A stretch of 64,000 nucleotides of DNA from contig CASDWJ010000005.1 of NCBI GenBank assembly GCA_949284695.1, forward strand, positions 73,463-137,462, written 5' to 3'. The notes below the pieces were generated by a model that saw only the letters and a list, made by a program, of their open reading frames with translations, made no database searches and was not told where the DNA came from. The stretch comes from an uncultured Christensenella sp. Lineage in GTDB: Bacteria > Bacillota > Clostridia > Christensenellales > UBA3700. This document shows positions 16,233 through 26,500 of this stretch, one piece after another (positions within the stretch are counted from its first letter, which is position 1; each line of letters starts with the position of its first letter). The translations under genes were made by a program, and so were the position numbers.

Positions 16233-18251
16233 ATGAAAACTTCGCATAATTCTTCCAACCTTAAAGAAGGCGTCGCCAAGGCAATATTCGCTCTGGCGGC
16301 GTGCTTCGCCGTATTGTCGGTCGCGGCGATAATAGGTTATCTGCTTTACGCGGGCATACCCGCGTTCAGAGAGACGGGCGTGGGGAATTTCCTGTTCGGG
16401 ACCACCTGGGCGCCGTCGTACGACGGACCCGCTTCGGAAAAATTCGGGATACTTCCCATGATCGTCGGGTCGACGATAGCCACGGGAGGCGCGCTCCTGA
16501 TCGGCGGTACGCTGGGGGTCGCGGTCGCGGTTTTCATCGTGTATTTCTGCCCGAAAAAGCTGAAGATGCCGCTTGTGCAGCTGGTCAGCGTGCTTGCGGG
16601 CATACCCAGCGTGATATACGGCTATTTCGGCTTGAAGCAGATAGTGCCTGCGCTCGCGTCGGTAAGCCCGAGCGGTAACGGTACGGGTATACTCGCGGTC
16701 TCGCTCGTGCTTGGAGTGATGATCCTGCCCACGGTCGCGAGCCTTGCAAAGGACGCGCTGTCCGCCGTGCCCGCAAGTTATGCCGAGGGCGCTCTCGCGC
16801 TGGGACTGACAAAAGAGCAAAGCGTGTTCAGAATCATGGTCCCGTCCGCAAAACAGGGCATAATGACGGCGCTCGGACTGGGGATAGGCAGGGCGGTAGG
16901 CGAGACCATGGCGGTAATCATGGTCGCGGGCAATACCGTGCAGTTCCCCAAAGGACTGTTCGACGGTTTTATGACGCTGACGGGCAATATAGTTATGGAT
17001 ATGTCGTACGCTTCGGGCGTGCACAGGAGCGCGCTGGTCGCAACGGGATTCGTGCTTTTAGTATTCATTCTGATACTCAATCTCGCGCTGTACGGCGCAA
17101 AAAACAAAAAGAAAAGCGAGGGCAAAGGCAGACGGTTTTCTGTGCCCGAAAAAGCCGTGGCAGATGGAAAAAATAACGCTTTCGTCCGCTTTGGTCTCGG
17201 GTGCAGACGCGCTTTCGCGGTCGCTTACAACGGTTGCGCGGACGGAGCGTACAATGCGGCGCAGGCGGTCAAAAAGCGTGCGCGTGCGGCGTTTTCTTCA
17301 CTTTCGGGTGCGGTCGGCAGGGCGAAAAATGCCGTACTGCGAAATAAACGCGTTGTCGCGGAGCCTGACGTAGGAAAAGTCGTTTTCAGAAAAAAGACGG
17401 CGTATTACACCTTTCTCAAATGGCTGTGCGCGGCAGGCGCGGCGCTGATGACGGCGGCGGTCGCTTACGTGATCGGTTTTATCGCGGTGAAGGGGATACA
17501 GGCGTTTGCAGAGATAGGCTTCGTCGAGTTTCTGTTCGGAAAGAGCGGCGCGGGCAAAAACTCGCTCGCTCCCGCGTTCGTCAGTACGGGCGCGCTGATA
17601 GCGATCGCGCTCGTTATCGCTCTGCCGATAGGCGTTTCTGCGGCGATATACCTCGTCGAATACGCAAAGAGCGGGAGCAGGATAGTCAGGGCGATCAGGC
17701 TGTTTACGGATACGCTCTCCGGTATTCCGAGCATAGTATTCGGTCTTTTCGGCGTGATAGTGTTCAATGACGCGTTCGGGCTCGGGTACAGTCTGATGTC
17801 GGGCGGTCTGACGCTCTCGGTGATGATATTGCCCACAGTCGTCAGAGCGGTCGAAGAAAGCCTTATCAGCGTGCCGCTCTCTTACAGAGAGGCGAGTTAC
17901 GCGCTCGGAGCGGGCAAGATACATACGATAGGCAGGGTCGTTCTGCCGTGCGCGATGAAAGGCATACTGACGGCGACTGTGCTCAGTATCGGACGTATTG
18001 TCAGCGAATCGGCGGCGCTTCTGCTCACCGCGGGGTCGGTCAAGAATATGCCCAAAAGCATAATGTCGCCCGGCTCGAGCTTTGCGGTGATGATGTATAT
18101 GTTCGCCAGCGAAGGACTGTATATGAACGAGGCTTACGCGACCGCGCTCGTGCTGATAGTCCTCGTAGTCGCGATAAACGCGCTCATATTCGCGATAGAT
18201 CCCAAAAAGGAGAAGAAAAGTGAAAACAAAAAACGTAATGCAAAAGTTTGA
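16233..18251 (+). CDS. Fused phosphate permease PstC-PstA
   Basis: One 672-residue frame holds both permease subunits of the Pst importer. Residues about 15-290 are PstC-like (six hydrophobic segments). Residues about 385-660 are PstA-like. Each half has an inner-membrane-permease EAA-type loop ([12 protein letters not shown] in the first, [14 protein letters not shown] in the second). The joint is a cytoplasmic, strongly basic, alanine-rich linker of about 100 residues (about 290-390). No stop or frameshift is seen between the halves, so this is a genuine fusion. It starts 3 bases after pstS, with a weak ribosome site, and overlaps pstB by 32 bases. Confidence 0.93.
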   Translation: MKTSHNSSNLKEGVAKAIFALAACFAVLSVAAIIGYLLYAGIPAFRETGVGNFLFGTTWAPSYDGPASEKFGILPMIVGSTIATGGALLIGGTLGVAVAVFIVYFCPKKLKMPLVQLVSVLAGIPSVIYGYFGLKQIVPALASVSPSGNGTGILAVSLVLGVMILPTVASLAKDALSAVPASYAEGALALGLTKEQSVFRIMVPSAKQGIMTALGLGIGRAVGETMAVIMVAGNTVQFPKGLFDGFMTLTGNIVMDMSYASGVHRSALVATGFVLLVFILILNLALYGAKNKKKSEGKGRRFSVPEKAVADGKNNAFVRFGLGCRRAFAVAYNGCADGAYNAAQAVKKRARAAFSSLSGAVGRAKNAVLRNKRVVAEPDVGKVVFRKKTAYYTFLKWLCAAGAALMTAAVAYVIGFIAVKGIQAFAEIGFVEFLFGKSGAGKNSLAPAFVSTGALIAIALVIALPIGVSAAIYLVEYAKSGSRIVRAIRLFTDTLSGIPSIVFGLFGVIVFNDAFGLGYSLMSGGLTLSVMILPTVVRAVEESLISVPLSYREASYALGAGKIHTIGRVVLPCAMKGILTATVLSIGRIVSESAALLLTAGSVKNMPKSIMSPGSSFAVMMYMFASEGLYMNEAYATALVLIVLVVAINALIFAIDPKKEKKSENKKRNAKV

Positions 18252-19011
18252 TCCGGGCGAAATTGCCGTCCGTATGAGAGACGTGAATTTATTTTACGGC
18301 GGTTTTCAGGCGCTCAGAAATATAAATATGGACGTGACGAAAGGAGAGATCACCGCGTTCATCGGTCCTTCGGGGTGCGGGAAGTCGACCCTTCTCAAAT
18401 GTATCGACAGGATGAACGATCTCGTCGAGGATTGCAGGATAGAGGGAAGCATCGAGATCGGCGGCAGGAATATCTACGCGCCCGACGTCAACCTTCAGAC
18501 GCTGAGAAAGAACGTCGGCATGGTTTTTCAGAAACCCAACCCGTTCCCGATGAGCGTGTACGACAATATCACGTACGGACCGAAGCTGTTCGGCATAAGG
18601 GACAAAGCGACTCTGGGCGCGATAGTCGAGGACAGCCTCAGGAGAGCGGCGATGTGGGACGAACTCAAGGACAGGCTCGACAAATCCGCGCTCGCTCTGT
18701 CGGGCGGTCAGCAACAGAGACTCTGCATAGCGAGGGCGCTTTCGGTACAGCCGCAGATACTTCTTATGGACGAGCCGACGAGCGCGCTTGACCCGATCTC
18801 GACGGGCAAGATAGAGGAACTGTGCGCGGAACTCAAAGAAAAAGTCACGATAATCATCGTCACTCACAACATGCAGCAGGCGGCGAGGATCTCGGATAAG
18901 ACGGGATTTTTCCTGCTCGGAGAACTGGTGGAATACGACACAACCGAAAAGATATTTTCAAGCCCCGCAAAAGAGCAGACCGAACGCTATATAACGGGAA
19001 GATTCGGTTGA
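18220..19011 (+). CDS. pstB: Phosphate ABC transporter ATP-binding protein PstB
   Basis: The 263-residue ATPase has Walker [10 protein letters not shown], the PstB-specific [15 protein letters not shown] segment, signature L-S-G-G-Q-Q-Q-R and Walker [12 protein letters not shown]. The GTG start at 18220 has AAGGAG 11-12 bases upstream and places it 32 bases inside the end of pstCA. A later ATG (18238) would shorten the N-terminus without loss of motifs, so the start has some doubt. It powers the fused PstCA channel. Confidence 0.95.
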   Translation: MKTKNVMQKFDPGEIAVRMRDVNLFYGGFQALRNINMDVTKGEITAFIGPSGCGKSTLLKCIDRMNDLVEDCRIEGSIEIGGRNIYAPDVNLQTLRKNVGMVFQKPNPFPMSVYDNITYGPKLFGIRDKATLGAIVEDSLRRAAMWDELKDRLDKSALALSGGQQQRLCIARALSVQPQILLMDEPTSALDPISTGKIEELCAELKEKVTIIIVTHNMQQAARISDKTGFFLLGELVEYDTTEKIFSSPAKEQTERYITGRFG

Positions 19012-19066
19012 CGCGTCGTGCGCTTGCTATGCGCGCGAAACAATGATAAAATACGAGGAGAGAGTT

Positions 19067-19708
19067 ATGGAAAACGGACTCGAAAGCAGATTGAACAAGT
19101 TGAAGACCGATTTTGCGAGAATGTGCAGGACGGTTGAAGGTATGCTCGCCGCGGTCAACGCCCTGCTCGTCAGACCGGACAAGACGGCGGCGGCGGACAT
19201 TGTCGCAAGGGACAAACTGGTCGACGAAGCCGAGGCGGATATCGAAAACGGCTGTATGAGGCTTTTGTTGCGCAACCAGCCTTTTGCAAGGGATTTCAGA
19301 GAAATATCCTGTATGCTGAAGGCGATCACCGACGTCGAGAGAATAGGCGATCAGTCTGCGGATATAGCGGGACTGACGATCTCGTTGAGCGAGGGGGTAA
19401 AGGAGATATCTCTGCCCAAGATGGGAGCGCTCGCGCTCGTAATGGTCAGGGATTCCGTCAACTCGCTGATAAACGAGGACGTGGAACTTGCCGGAAGAAC
19501 TCAGGCTCTCGACGACGAGATGGACGAGCTGTTCGACGTCGCGTGCGCCGAGATAATAGAAGAAATAAAGCAAAATCCGGCATTTGCCGGTGAAGCGGCG
19601 GAACTGCTGATGATAGCGAAGTATTACGAGCGCATCGGCGATCATGCCGTCAATATCTGCGAGTGGGCAGAATTCGGAAACACAGGGGTGCGAAACAAAC
19701 ACCAATGA
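19067..19708 (+). CDS. phoU: PhoU, phosphate signalling regulator
   Basis: The 213-residue all-helical protein has the two PhoU repeats. Each holds a conserved segment of the E-R-I-G-D-x-x-x-x-I type (VERIGDQSADIA in the first half, YERIGDHAVNICE near the end), which bind metal. ATG 19067 is preferred over 19043 because GAGGAG lies 5-10 bases upstream. It links PstB activity to the PhoR-PhoP pair encoded downstream. The stop overlaps the response-regulator start (ATGA). Confidence 0.95.
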   Translation: MENGLESRLNKLKTDFARMCRTVEGMLAAVNALLVRPDKTAAADIVARDKLVDEAEADIENGCMRLLLRNQPFARDFREISCMLKAITDVERIGDQSADIAGLTISLSEGVKEISLPKMGALALVMVRDSVNSLINEDVELAGRTQALDDEMDELFDVACAEIIEEIKQNPAFAGEAAELLMIAKYYERIGDHAVNICEWAEFGNTGVRNKHQ

Positions 19709-20367
19709 ACGATCTTATCTACATTATTGAGGACGACGAAGGGGTCTGCGACGTATACGAGAGCGCATTCGACGGGCTTTACGAAACGCGCGTTTTCGGG
19801 TGCGGCAAGGACTTTTTCGAAGCGTTGAAAGAGAAAAGACCCGCGCTCGTCATAGTGGACATCATGCTTCCCGATATGGACGGATATGCGATAATAAGCA
19901 ATATCCGCGCGCGGGACGAGAGGATACCCGTGATCGTGGTGTCGGCAAAGACCGACGAGATGAGTTTTGTCAAAGGGCTCAACAAGGGCGCGGACGACTA
20001 TATCGCCAAGCCGTTTTCGGTGATGGAACTTCTCGCGAGGGTGCGCGCGTGTCTGAGACGCGCCAATCTGTCCGTCCGCACTCACGGCGACTTTGAAATC
20101 GACAGAGACAATTATCGGATATTTTACAAAAAAACCGATCTGCAACTTACGCTCAAGGAGTTCCGTCTCCTCGAATATCTGTTGTCCTCCTGCGGCAGGA
20201 CGGTGCCGAGAGAGGAACTGTTCAACGCCGTATGGGGCGAAAATTTCATGGGTGAGACGCGCGCACTCGATATGCACATTGCAGAGATCAGGCTCAAGCT
20301 GTCGCGTTGCGGCGCGCCCAACGTCATAAGCACCGTCAGGGGCGTAGGGTATACGGTGAAAGAATGA
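19705..20367 (+). CDS. PhoB/PhoP-type response regulator
   Basis: The 220-residue OmpR-family regulator has a receiver domain with acidic pair E-D-D near residues 9-11, phosphoacceptor D52 (VDIMLPDMDG) and Lys in SAKTDEM. A winged-helix output domain follows (TLKEFRLLEYLL, then TVRGVGYTVKE at the end). The start overlaps the phoU stop, and its own stop overlaps the kinase start, so all three are coupled. It probably controls this operon and other phosphate genes. Confidence 0.93.
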   Translation: MNDLIYIIEDDEGVCDVYESAFDGLYETRVFGCGKDFFEALKEKRPALVIVDIMLPDMDGYAIISNIRARDERIPVIVVSAKTDEMSFVKGLNKGADDYIAKPFSVMELLARVRACLRRANLSVRTHGDFEIDRDNYRIFYKKTDLQLTLKEFRLLEYLLSSCGRTVPREELFNAVWGENFMGETRALDMHIAEIRLKLSRCGAPNVISTVRGVGYTVKE

Positions 20368-22067
20368 GAAAGAAGATAATACTTCAGAGTTTCGTCATAT
20401 CGCTCGTCACCGCCTTCGTGGTGTTCTTTTCGGGCATAGCGATTCATTACAGCATACAGGAAAAGAAGATAAAACAGGACATCGTCTCAGACGCCGTGCT
20501 GTTTGCCGACCTCGTAACAGACGATATTTCTTCGCTTGAAAGCGTGTCGGATTTCGGCAACGCGAGGGTCACCGTGGTAGACGAGAGCGGCAAAGTGTTG
20601 TTCGACAGCGGCAAAAGCGACAGCGCGGCAATGGACGACCATTCGGGCAGAGAGGAAGTGATCGCCGCGCTCGAAGGAAAGCCGAAGGTCGTCAAGAGAC
20701 GTTCCGACACTCTCGGCAAAGACATGTACTATTATGCCGTCGCCGTCGACGGAGAGAACGGCAGGATCGTGATAAGAGTCGCAGAAAGCGCGGCGGAGAT
20801 ATGGTCGTTCGGCGGCGTTGCGCTCGTATACGTCGCGGTCGCGCTTCTCGTCGCGTTCGTCCTCTCCTACGTGCTCGCTAAAAATCTGTCGGGCAAAGTC
20901 GAAGAAAGGCTTGTACAGCTCAGAGACGACCTGAGGAGCGCTAACAGCGGCGATTATTCCGTGCGTTCCTGCGAGACGTCCGACGCGCTCGATTTCTCGA
21001 TAATAAGCGAACTCAACGAGCTCGCCACCGCGCTGAAGGAAAATTACGAGACCCTGCGCAGAGAAAAAGCCAAGCTCGACTGCGTTGTCTACAATATGAC
21101 GCAGGGACTTATCGTAGTCGACAAGGAACTCAACGTCGTGCTGAGAAACGGCGTGGCTCAGGAGCTGACGGGAAAGGCAAAAACGGGGGCAAATCTCATC
21201 AATATGATCGACGACGCCGCGCTTTTCGACAGGCTCGGCAAGATCCTCGGAGAGGGGTACAACGAGACTTTTGCATACGAATACGGCGGCAGAGATCTCG
21301 TGATCAACGCCTTTACGCTCAGACTTGGAGCGGGAGACGACATGGGCGTGATACTGATAAGCGACGTGACGAAAGAAAAGGAGTTGTCGAGGCAAAAGAG
21401 CGAATTTTTTGCCAACGCTTCGCACGAACTCAAAACGCCGCTTACTTCTGTGCGCGGTCTCAGCGAAGTGCTCCTCGCAAAGAGCGACGAAAATTCTCCC
21501 GACCGCAAATATCTCAGAAGAATATATACCGAGAGCATCAGGCTGCACAACATAGTCACCGACATGCTGTACATCAGCAGGCTCGAGTCGCGCGAGGTGG
21601 CGAGAAAACGCGACGACGTAAGGCTGTCGGCTGTGATAGACGATTGCTTGCAGGCATATAAGGAAGAAACGACCCGAAAGAGGATAAACGTCACGGTCGA
21701 AGGCGACGCTTGTATGCAGGGAGACGAGCACAATCTCTACGAGTGTCTCAACAACGTGATCGGCAACGCCGTGCATTACAACAAGGCAGACGGCTTTATA
21801 CGGATAGAGGTATCGGAGCAGGACGGCAATGCGGTCGTCAGGGTAAAGGACGGAGGCATAGGCATCTCCAAAGAGCATCTTCCTTACGTCTGCGAGAGGT
21901 TTTACCGCGTCGACAAGAGCAGATCCAAGCAGACGGGAGGCACGGGACTTGGGCTTTCCATCGTCAAGCACGTCGTCGCGCTGTACGGCGGCGAGCTTAA
22001 CATCGAGAGCGAAGAAAACGTCGGGACGACTGTGACGCTGACTTTTCCCGCAAGATCCGCCAATTGA
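20364..22067 (+). CDS. PhoR-type sensor histidine kinase
   Basis: Membrane kinase of 567 residues. The first transmembrane helix is at about residues 7-27, followed by an extracellular sensor domain of about 120 residues. The second transmembrane helix is at about 152-175, then a HAMP-like helix and a PAS-like domain (residues about 235-330). The dimerisation/phosphoacceptor box has H354 in NASHELKTPLTS. The ATPase domain has N-box NVIGNAVHYN and G-boxes DGGIGI and GGTGLGLSIV. ATG 20364 overlaps the regulator stop. Last gene of the operon, with a terminator 5 bases after the stop. Confidence 0.94.
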   Translation: MRKKIILQSFVISLVTAFVVFFSGIAIHYSIQEKKIKQDIVSDAVLFADLVTDDISSLESVSDFGNARVTVVDESGKVLFDSGKSDSAAMDDHSGREEVIAALEGKPKVVKRRSDTLGKDMYYYAVAVDGENGRIVIRVAESAAEIWSFGGVALVYVAVALLVAFVLSYVLAKNLSGKVEERLVQLRDDLRSANSGDYSVRSCETSDALDFSIISELNELATALKENYETLRREKAKLDCVVYNMTQGLIVVDKELNVVLRNGVAQELTGKAKTGANLINMIDDAALFDRLGKILGEGYNETFAYEYGGRDLVINAFTLRLGAGDDMGVILISDVTKEKELSRQKSEFFANASHELKTPLTSVRGLSEVLLAKSDENSPDRKYLRRIYTESIRLHNIVTDMLYISRLESREVARKRDDVRLSAVIDDCLQAYKEETTRKRINVTVEGDACMQGDEHNLYECLNNVIGNAVHYNKADGFIRIEVSEQDGNAVVRVKDGGIGISKEHLPYVCERFYRVDKSRSKQTGGTGLGLSIVKHVVALYGGELNIESEENVGTTVTLTFPARSAN

Positions 22068-22072
22068 AAACG

Positions 22073-22096
22073 GGAGCCGAAAAGGCTCCTTTTTTG
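22073..22096 (+). terminator. Rho-independent terminator of the pst-pho operon
   Basis: A 6-bp stem (22073-22078 with 22084-22089) with a GAAAA loop is followed by six T. Confidence 0.85.
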
Positions 22097-22279
22097 CATA
22101 ATTATGCGCTACGAGGCGGATATTTGCGCATAATCTCCGATTATAGCTTCAGGTATGCAAAATTTTTGTCAAAACGGGGCAGAAATTTCAAAAAGTATCT
22201 TTTATTTGCCTTTTTTGTATGTTATAATATTGACAAGGAAAAGCTCTATGCGAGCACGCAGGGGCGAAGGAGGCAAATT

Positions 22280-22816
22280 ATGCGTATAGAAATCATTGCA
22301 AGAAATTATCGTGTCAGCGACAGGCTCAGAGAGATCATCGACAAGAAGATGGAAAAGTTCTCGCGTTACTTCGAGGACGACGCAAAAGCGGTGGTCACTC
22401 TCAGAGAAGTGGGCAAAGATAAATACGCAATGGAGATCACAATCTTCTTCGGCGGCAACATGGTAAGAAGCGAGGTCGTATCCGACAACATGTACAACAA
22501 TATCGACATCGCGCTTCCCAAGATCGAAGGACAGATCAGAAAGCACCGTACAAAACTCGGCAAGAGGATCAGACAGACGGCTATCGACGAGGCGAGCATT
22601 TACGAGCCTCAGCCCGCGCAGGAGAAAAAGCGCGAACTCGTCAGGACGAAGACTCTCGACCTCAAGAAGATCAGCGTAGAAGAAGCGCTCGAGGAGATGG
22701 AACTGGTCGATCACGACTTCTACATATTCCTCAACGAAAAGACGGGCAAGGTCAACGTCGTATACCGTCGTACCGACGGCAACGCGGGACTTCTCGATCT
22801 GACTTATTCGGGATAA
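22280..22816 (+). CDS. hpf: Ribosome hibernation-promoting factor, long form
   Basis: The 178-residue protein has the RaiA/HPF fold at residues 1-100 (starts MRIEIIARNYRVSD, then a basic RKHRTKLGKRIRQ helix). A C-terminal dimerisation domain covers residues about 125-178, with VRTKTLDLK, VEEALEEMELVDHDFYIFLNE and VYRRTDGNAGLLDL, as in long HPF that makes 100S ribosome dimers. ATG 22280 has AAGGAGG 8 bases upstream. A TATAAT at 22223-22228 is the likely -10. Single-gene unit. Confidence 0.96.
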   Translation: MRIEIIARNYRVSDRLREIIDKKMEKFSRYFEDDAKAVVTLREVGKDKYAMEITIFFGGNMVRSEVVSDNMYNNIDIALPKIEGQIRKHRTKLGKRIRQTAIDEASIYEPQPAQEKKRELVRTKTLDLKKISVEEALEEMELVDHDFYIFLNEKTGKVNVVYRRTDGNAGLLDLTYSG

Positions 22817-22837
22817 CGCAAATCAGCACAAAAATAT

Positions 22838-22866
22838 CCGCCGTCCGTAAGGGCGGCGGTTTTGTT
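22838..22866 (+). terminator. Rho-independent terminator of hpf
   Basis: A 9-bp GC-rich stem with one G-T pair (22838-22846 with 22851-22859), GTAA loop, then TTTT. It may also slow transcripts from the convergent acetyltransferase gene. Confidence 0.8.
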
Positions 22867-22942
22867 GTCTTTCACTCCGGCAAGTACGGGAAAGAGCGTC
22901 GGCAGCGCTTTTACGCGGTTGCGTGCGCCTGTCGGACCGACG

Positions 22943-23437
22943 TCATTCCGCTTTTGCGCGCATAATATAGTCCTCCATCACGAAGCCGTCTCCGATGTCT
23001 GTGTCGAGAGTGCGTTCGTTGACGAAGCCGTTTGCAAGATAAGCGGTTATCGCGCGCTGATTGTACTTGTTGACGTGCAGATAGACGGACGGGTAGCCGA
23101 GCTCTTTGGCGCGTTTTTTGACGAATTTCAGCGCGAGAGAGCCGTAACCCTTGCCGCGTATCGACGACAGTATGTAGAGTTTGGAGAGGAAAAGCGAGTC
23201 TTTTTCTTTCTCGAGCACGATATAGCCGCGTATTTTGCCGTCGTCCTCGACCGCATAAAATTCCGCTCCGTCGTTGAAAAGCGCGAGCATCGCGTCTTTG
23301 CTCTGAAAGTTGGAGACCATATAGTCTATCTGAGCGTCGTTGATGATGCCTTTGTAACATTCGTGCCAGATCTCGTCTGCGAGGCACGCTACTTCCGCGA
23401 TGAGCGCGGGATCTGTGATTTTCCTTATTTCTGCCAT
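22943..23437 (-). CDS. GNAT family N-acetyltransferase
   Basis: Residues 1-164 form a complete GNAT domain. It opens with AEIRKITDPALIAEVACLA and has the acetyl-CoA motif LYILSSIRGKGYGSLAL (R-x-x-G-x-G) at the centre. A YLHVNKYNQRAITAYLANGF segment (motif B) follows. The acceptor cannot be told. The minus-strand frame stays open far upstream, but that part lies under the lipoprotein gene and is non-coding. ATG 23437 gives the normal GNAT N-terminus. No ribosome site is present, and a consensus promoter ends 6 bases before the ATG, so the mRNA is probably leaderless. Confidence 0.88.
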   Translation of the reverse strand: MAEIRKITDPALIAEVACLADEIWHECYKGIINDAQIDYMVSNFQSKDAMLALFNDGAEFYAVEDDGKIRGYIVLEKEKDSLFLSKLYILSSIRGKGYGSLALKFVKKRAKELGYPSVYLHVNKYNQRAITAYLANGFVNERTLDTDIGDGFVMEDYIMRAKAE

Positions 23438-23443
23438 ATAATT

Positions 23444-23472
23444 ATTATAATATGCGCACCCGCCCGTGTCAA
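23444..23472 (-). promoter_or_regulatory. Consensus promoter of the GNAT gene (leaderless start)
   Basis: On the minus strand TTGACA (23472-23467), 17-base spacer, TATAAT (23449-23444), then only 6 bases to the ATG at 23437. Transcription should begin at or next to the A of the ATG. It is divergent from the lipoprotein promoter, with the two -35 boxes 28 bases apart. Confidence 0.85.
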
Positions 23473-23500
23473 ACGCGTGCGCAAAACAGAAATAAAATAA

Positions 23501-23529
23501 TTGTCTTTTGAATGAGGATAATATATAAT
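23501..23529 (+). promoter_or_regulatory. Promoter of the lipoprotein gene (leaderless start)
   Basis: TTGTCT (23501-23506), 17-base spacer, TATAAT (23524-23529), then 7 bases to the ATG at 23537. No ribosome site can fit between them. Confidence 0.8.
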
Positions 23530-23536
23530 AAAAAAT

Positions 23537-26500
23537 ATGAAGAAAGCGGTAGTGACCATTTTGCTGATACTCGCGTGCGCGTTGGTTTTCGTATCCTGCG
23601 ATACGAAGGACGACGTCACCTATTATCAGGAGAACGTCGTCGGCAAATACGGCGACGGCATAAGTCTGACGGGCATAGTCGTGCCCGAGACCGCGCCTTC
23701 GGAATACGCCGACCTGCCGCGGGTCGAAAAGAGCGTATATTTCGACACCCGTCTCGAAGGGTGGCATTTCAGCGGAGTTTACGTAGTCAAAGGCGAAAAG
23801 ATCACGGTCACTTTGCCCAAGGAAAAGGCTGACGGGAGCGTCACCGCGACCGTGGGCAGATATTCTCCGTCGTCTTTCGAGATCAGCCTTACCGAACAGA
23901 CTACCACGTTCGTATCTACGGTATCCGGGCTTCTTGATTTCGATCTCGGGGAATGTTACGGCGACTCGTTCTGGCAGCTCAGCGTGTCGGGAGGCGTCAA
24001 CGCGTCTTATTACAGACTGGGTCTCGACAGGGTCGCCGACTGGCAGAACAGCGTGGATTATGCCGTGGTCGACGGCACCAATATCAGGATATATCTGCCC
24101 GCAGAATACCTCGACGCTTCTTCCGACGTTGAAAACGCGGCGACCTGGTGGCGTTCGCTTTGCGAATATATGGACAGATACACCGTCGGAGTTTTCGGCG
24201 AGGACAAACTTTCTCCGACCGACGTTTTCGTTACGGGACAGGTGAGTCAACCCGCTTACGACGTCGATAAGGACGTGCTTTTCGTTCCCGTGTCGTATGC
24301 GGACAAACTGCTCGATCACGACGCGCTCGTGAGCGGCGGCGCGTGGGCGGTCATGCTTGCGCTGGCTAAGGGAAAAGCGGAATACGCGGGGGTTGACGAC
24401 GCCGCATTGTCCGAAGTCGCGCAGATAGCGGCGGCGGGAGCTTTCGTCACTCTGACCGACGGGATACTGAGTGCCGACAGCAGTAACGAATACTGGATAA
24501 ACAACGCCTACGACTGCCTTGCGATGAGCATAGGCGGCGGGCTTGAGAGTTACGGCGATCTGGCGGCGTACGTCAATCTGATACACTCTTTCGGAGAGGA
24601 AAAAGTCGTAAAGACGGCTGTCGATTACGCTTCGGCGACTGATAACGGCGTGATCCCGCTGTCGCAGTATTTCTGCAATGCGTTTGCGGAATACGGCGTC
24701 GATCTTTCCGATTATTTCAACACAGTTTTCGGTCTCGGTACCGAGAGCGCGCAGAGCGGACTTCAGAAGTACGTTCCGTTGCAGAGCAGATACGCAAACG
24801 GTTGCGTCGCGACCGCCGACAAGACGGGCGTGACGGTAAATTCGGGAGAAAGGACGGAGTTCGACTTTGCTACGGAATACGTGACGACGGCGACGAACGC
24901 GACGCTCGTCAGGGTCATGCTCGGGGATTCGGAATGGAAAGCGGGAGCGGACGGGATTTACTCGTTCAGACCCGAGGATACGGAAAAGACAAAGGATTTC
25001 ACGTTGGTTTTCGATGTCGACGGGCAGAGCGTGGAACTCAAGGGCAGATTTACCTGCAACATAGAAGTTTCGGTATTCACGCGGTACGAAAACGTGCCGT
25101 GGCGCGATATGAAAACCGCCGTCAAGGAGTATGCGGAGAACGGCGCGGGATACCTCGTCGAGGAAAAGGCGCAGTCAAAAGCCGAGATCCCGCAGAACGA
25201 GATCGTCGACGACGGCGTCTATACTTTCAGCGTCAACAGAGGCGCGATACAGGTCGACGAGACCGCGACGTACGTCATTTACGTCAGGAGCAAAGGGGTG
25301 ATCCGCGTCGACTTCGGCGTGCCCGAGTATATGTTCACGATGTTCGAAAACCCGATCACGGTCAACGAGTACACAGACGAGTTGTGCTACGAGATAGAGT
25401 TGCAGAAAGGAGTGTCGTATTATTACGATATGTACGTTCTCGCGACCAAGGGCAACGCTTACGGCTGTCTCGGCATAAGCAAAAAAGGCGGCGAGATATC
25501 CGACATCGATCAGGATCATCTGATCTATCTGACCTTTGATAAGGACGAAGTGTCCGATTATCAAGCGCCCGCGATCGTGCCCGAAAGTTTCGGCGTGAGA
25601 AAAGAGGGAATGAGGTATTACGAAGAATCGGGCGCGGCGCTCAAAGAGTACCCGCAGGCGGAGAGCGGCTCATATCCCGCGGCGGCGACCGACGGCAACG
25701 ACGATACAGCGTTCGTCTCCAAAGCGGCGGCGAAGCAGGTCTATCTGTTCGAGTACGAGGAGGCGGTTGAGACCGAGTTCATAGTGATAAAGACCTCTCT
25801 GACCGACGTCGCGTATACTGTCGAGTACAGTACGGACGGGGAGACTTTTATCAGATGCGACGCGGGTAGCGTGTACAGAAATATCAGCGCGCTTTTCCCC
25901 AAGGCGGTTACGGTAAAGAGCGTCAGGCTGACCTTGTCGTCCGACAACGAGTTCGCGGGCGTGATCAAGGATATCTACTGCGGCAGATACTCCAACGAGG
26001 CGACTATCGTACCGTCCAACAGCAGCCGCGTGCTCTATCAGGGCAAATGGCAGTACAAGACGGGAGGCATAAGCGTCAACGGCTGGATACTCGAAAGTTA
26101 CGGCGACGACGCGGCGATAGAGTTCAATTTCTACGGCACGGGCATTTCGGTCTACTGCGCTAAAGGCGACGTTTACGGCTCGATGCAGATACTCGTCGAC
26201 GGCAAGCAGTACGGCTCGGTGGAACTCAACAACGCGACCACGCTTTACGACTGCAACGTGTTCTCTGTTGAGTTCAGGAGCGCGGGCAAACATACGATAA
26301 GGATAGTTCCTTCGTCCAACGACGACATCATCAATCTCGATTACTTCGCGGTTATGTATGCCGAACAGCAGGAAGCGGCGCCCGAGACGGGCAATCTGTG
26401 GTATTTTGCGATAATTCCCGCGGCGCTTATCGTGATATTCGCGATCTGCGCGGTGCTTGATATAGCCGACCGCCGCAACAAAAAACGCAAAAAAGAGCTG

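Noticed and set aside
15432..17024. 530-codon minus-strand frame across pstS and pstCA
   Set aside because: Shadow of certain genes; composition and lack of start signals argue against it.
23438..24586. N-terminal extension of the minus-strand GNAT frame (547 codons in all)
   Set aside because: The extension lies antisense to the lipoprotein gene, and the GNAT fold and promoter both place the start at 23437.
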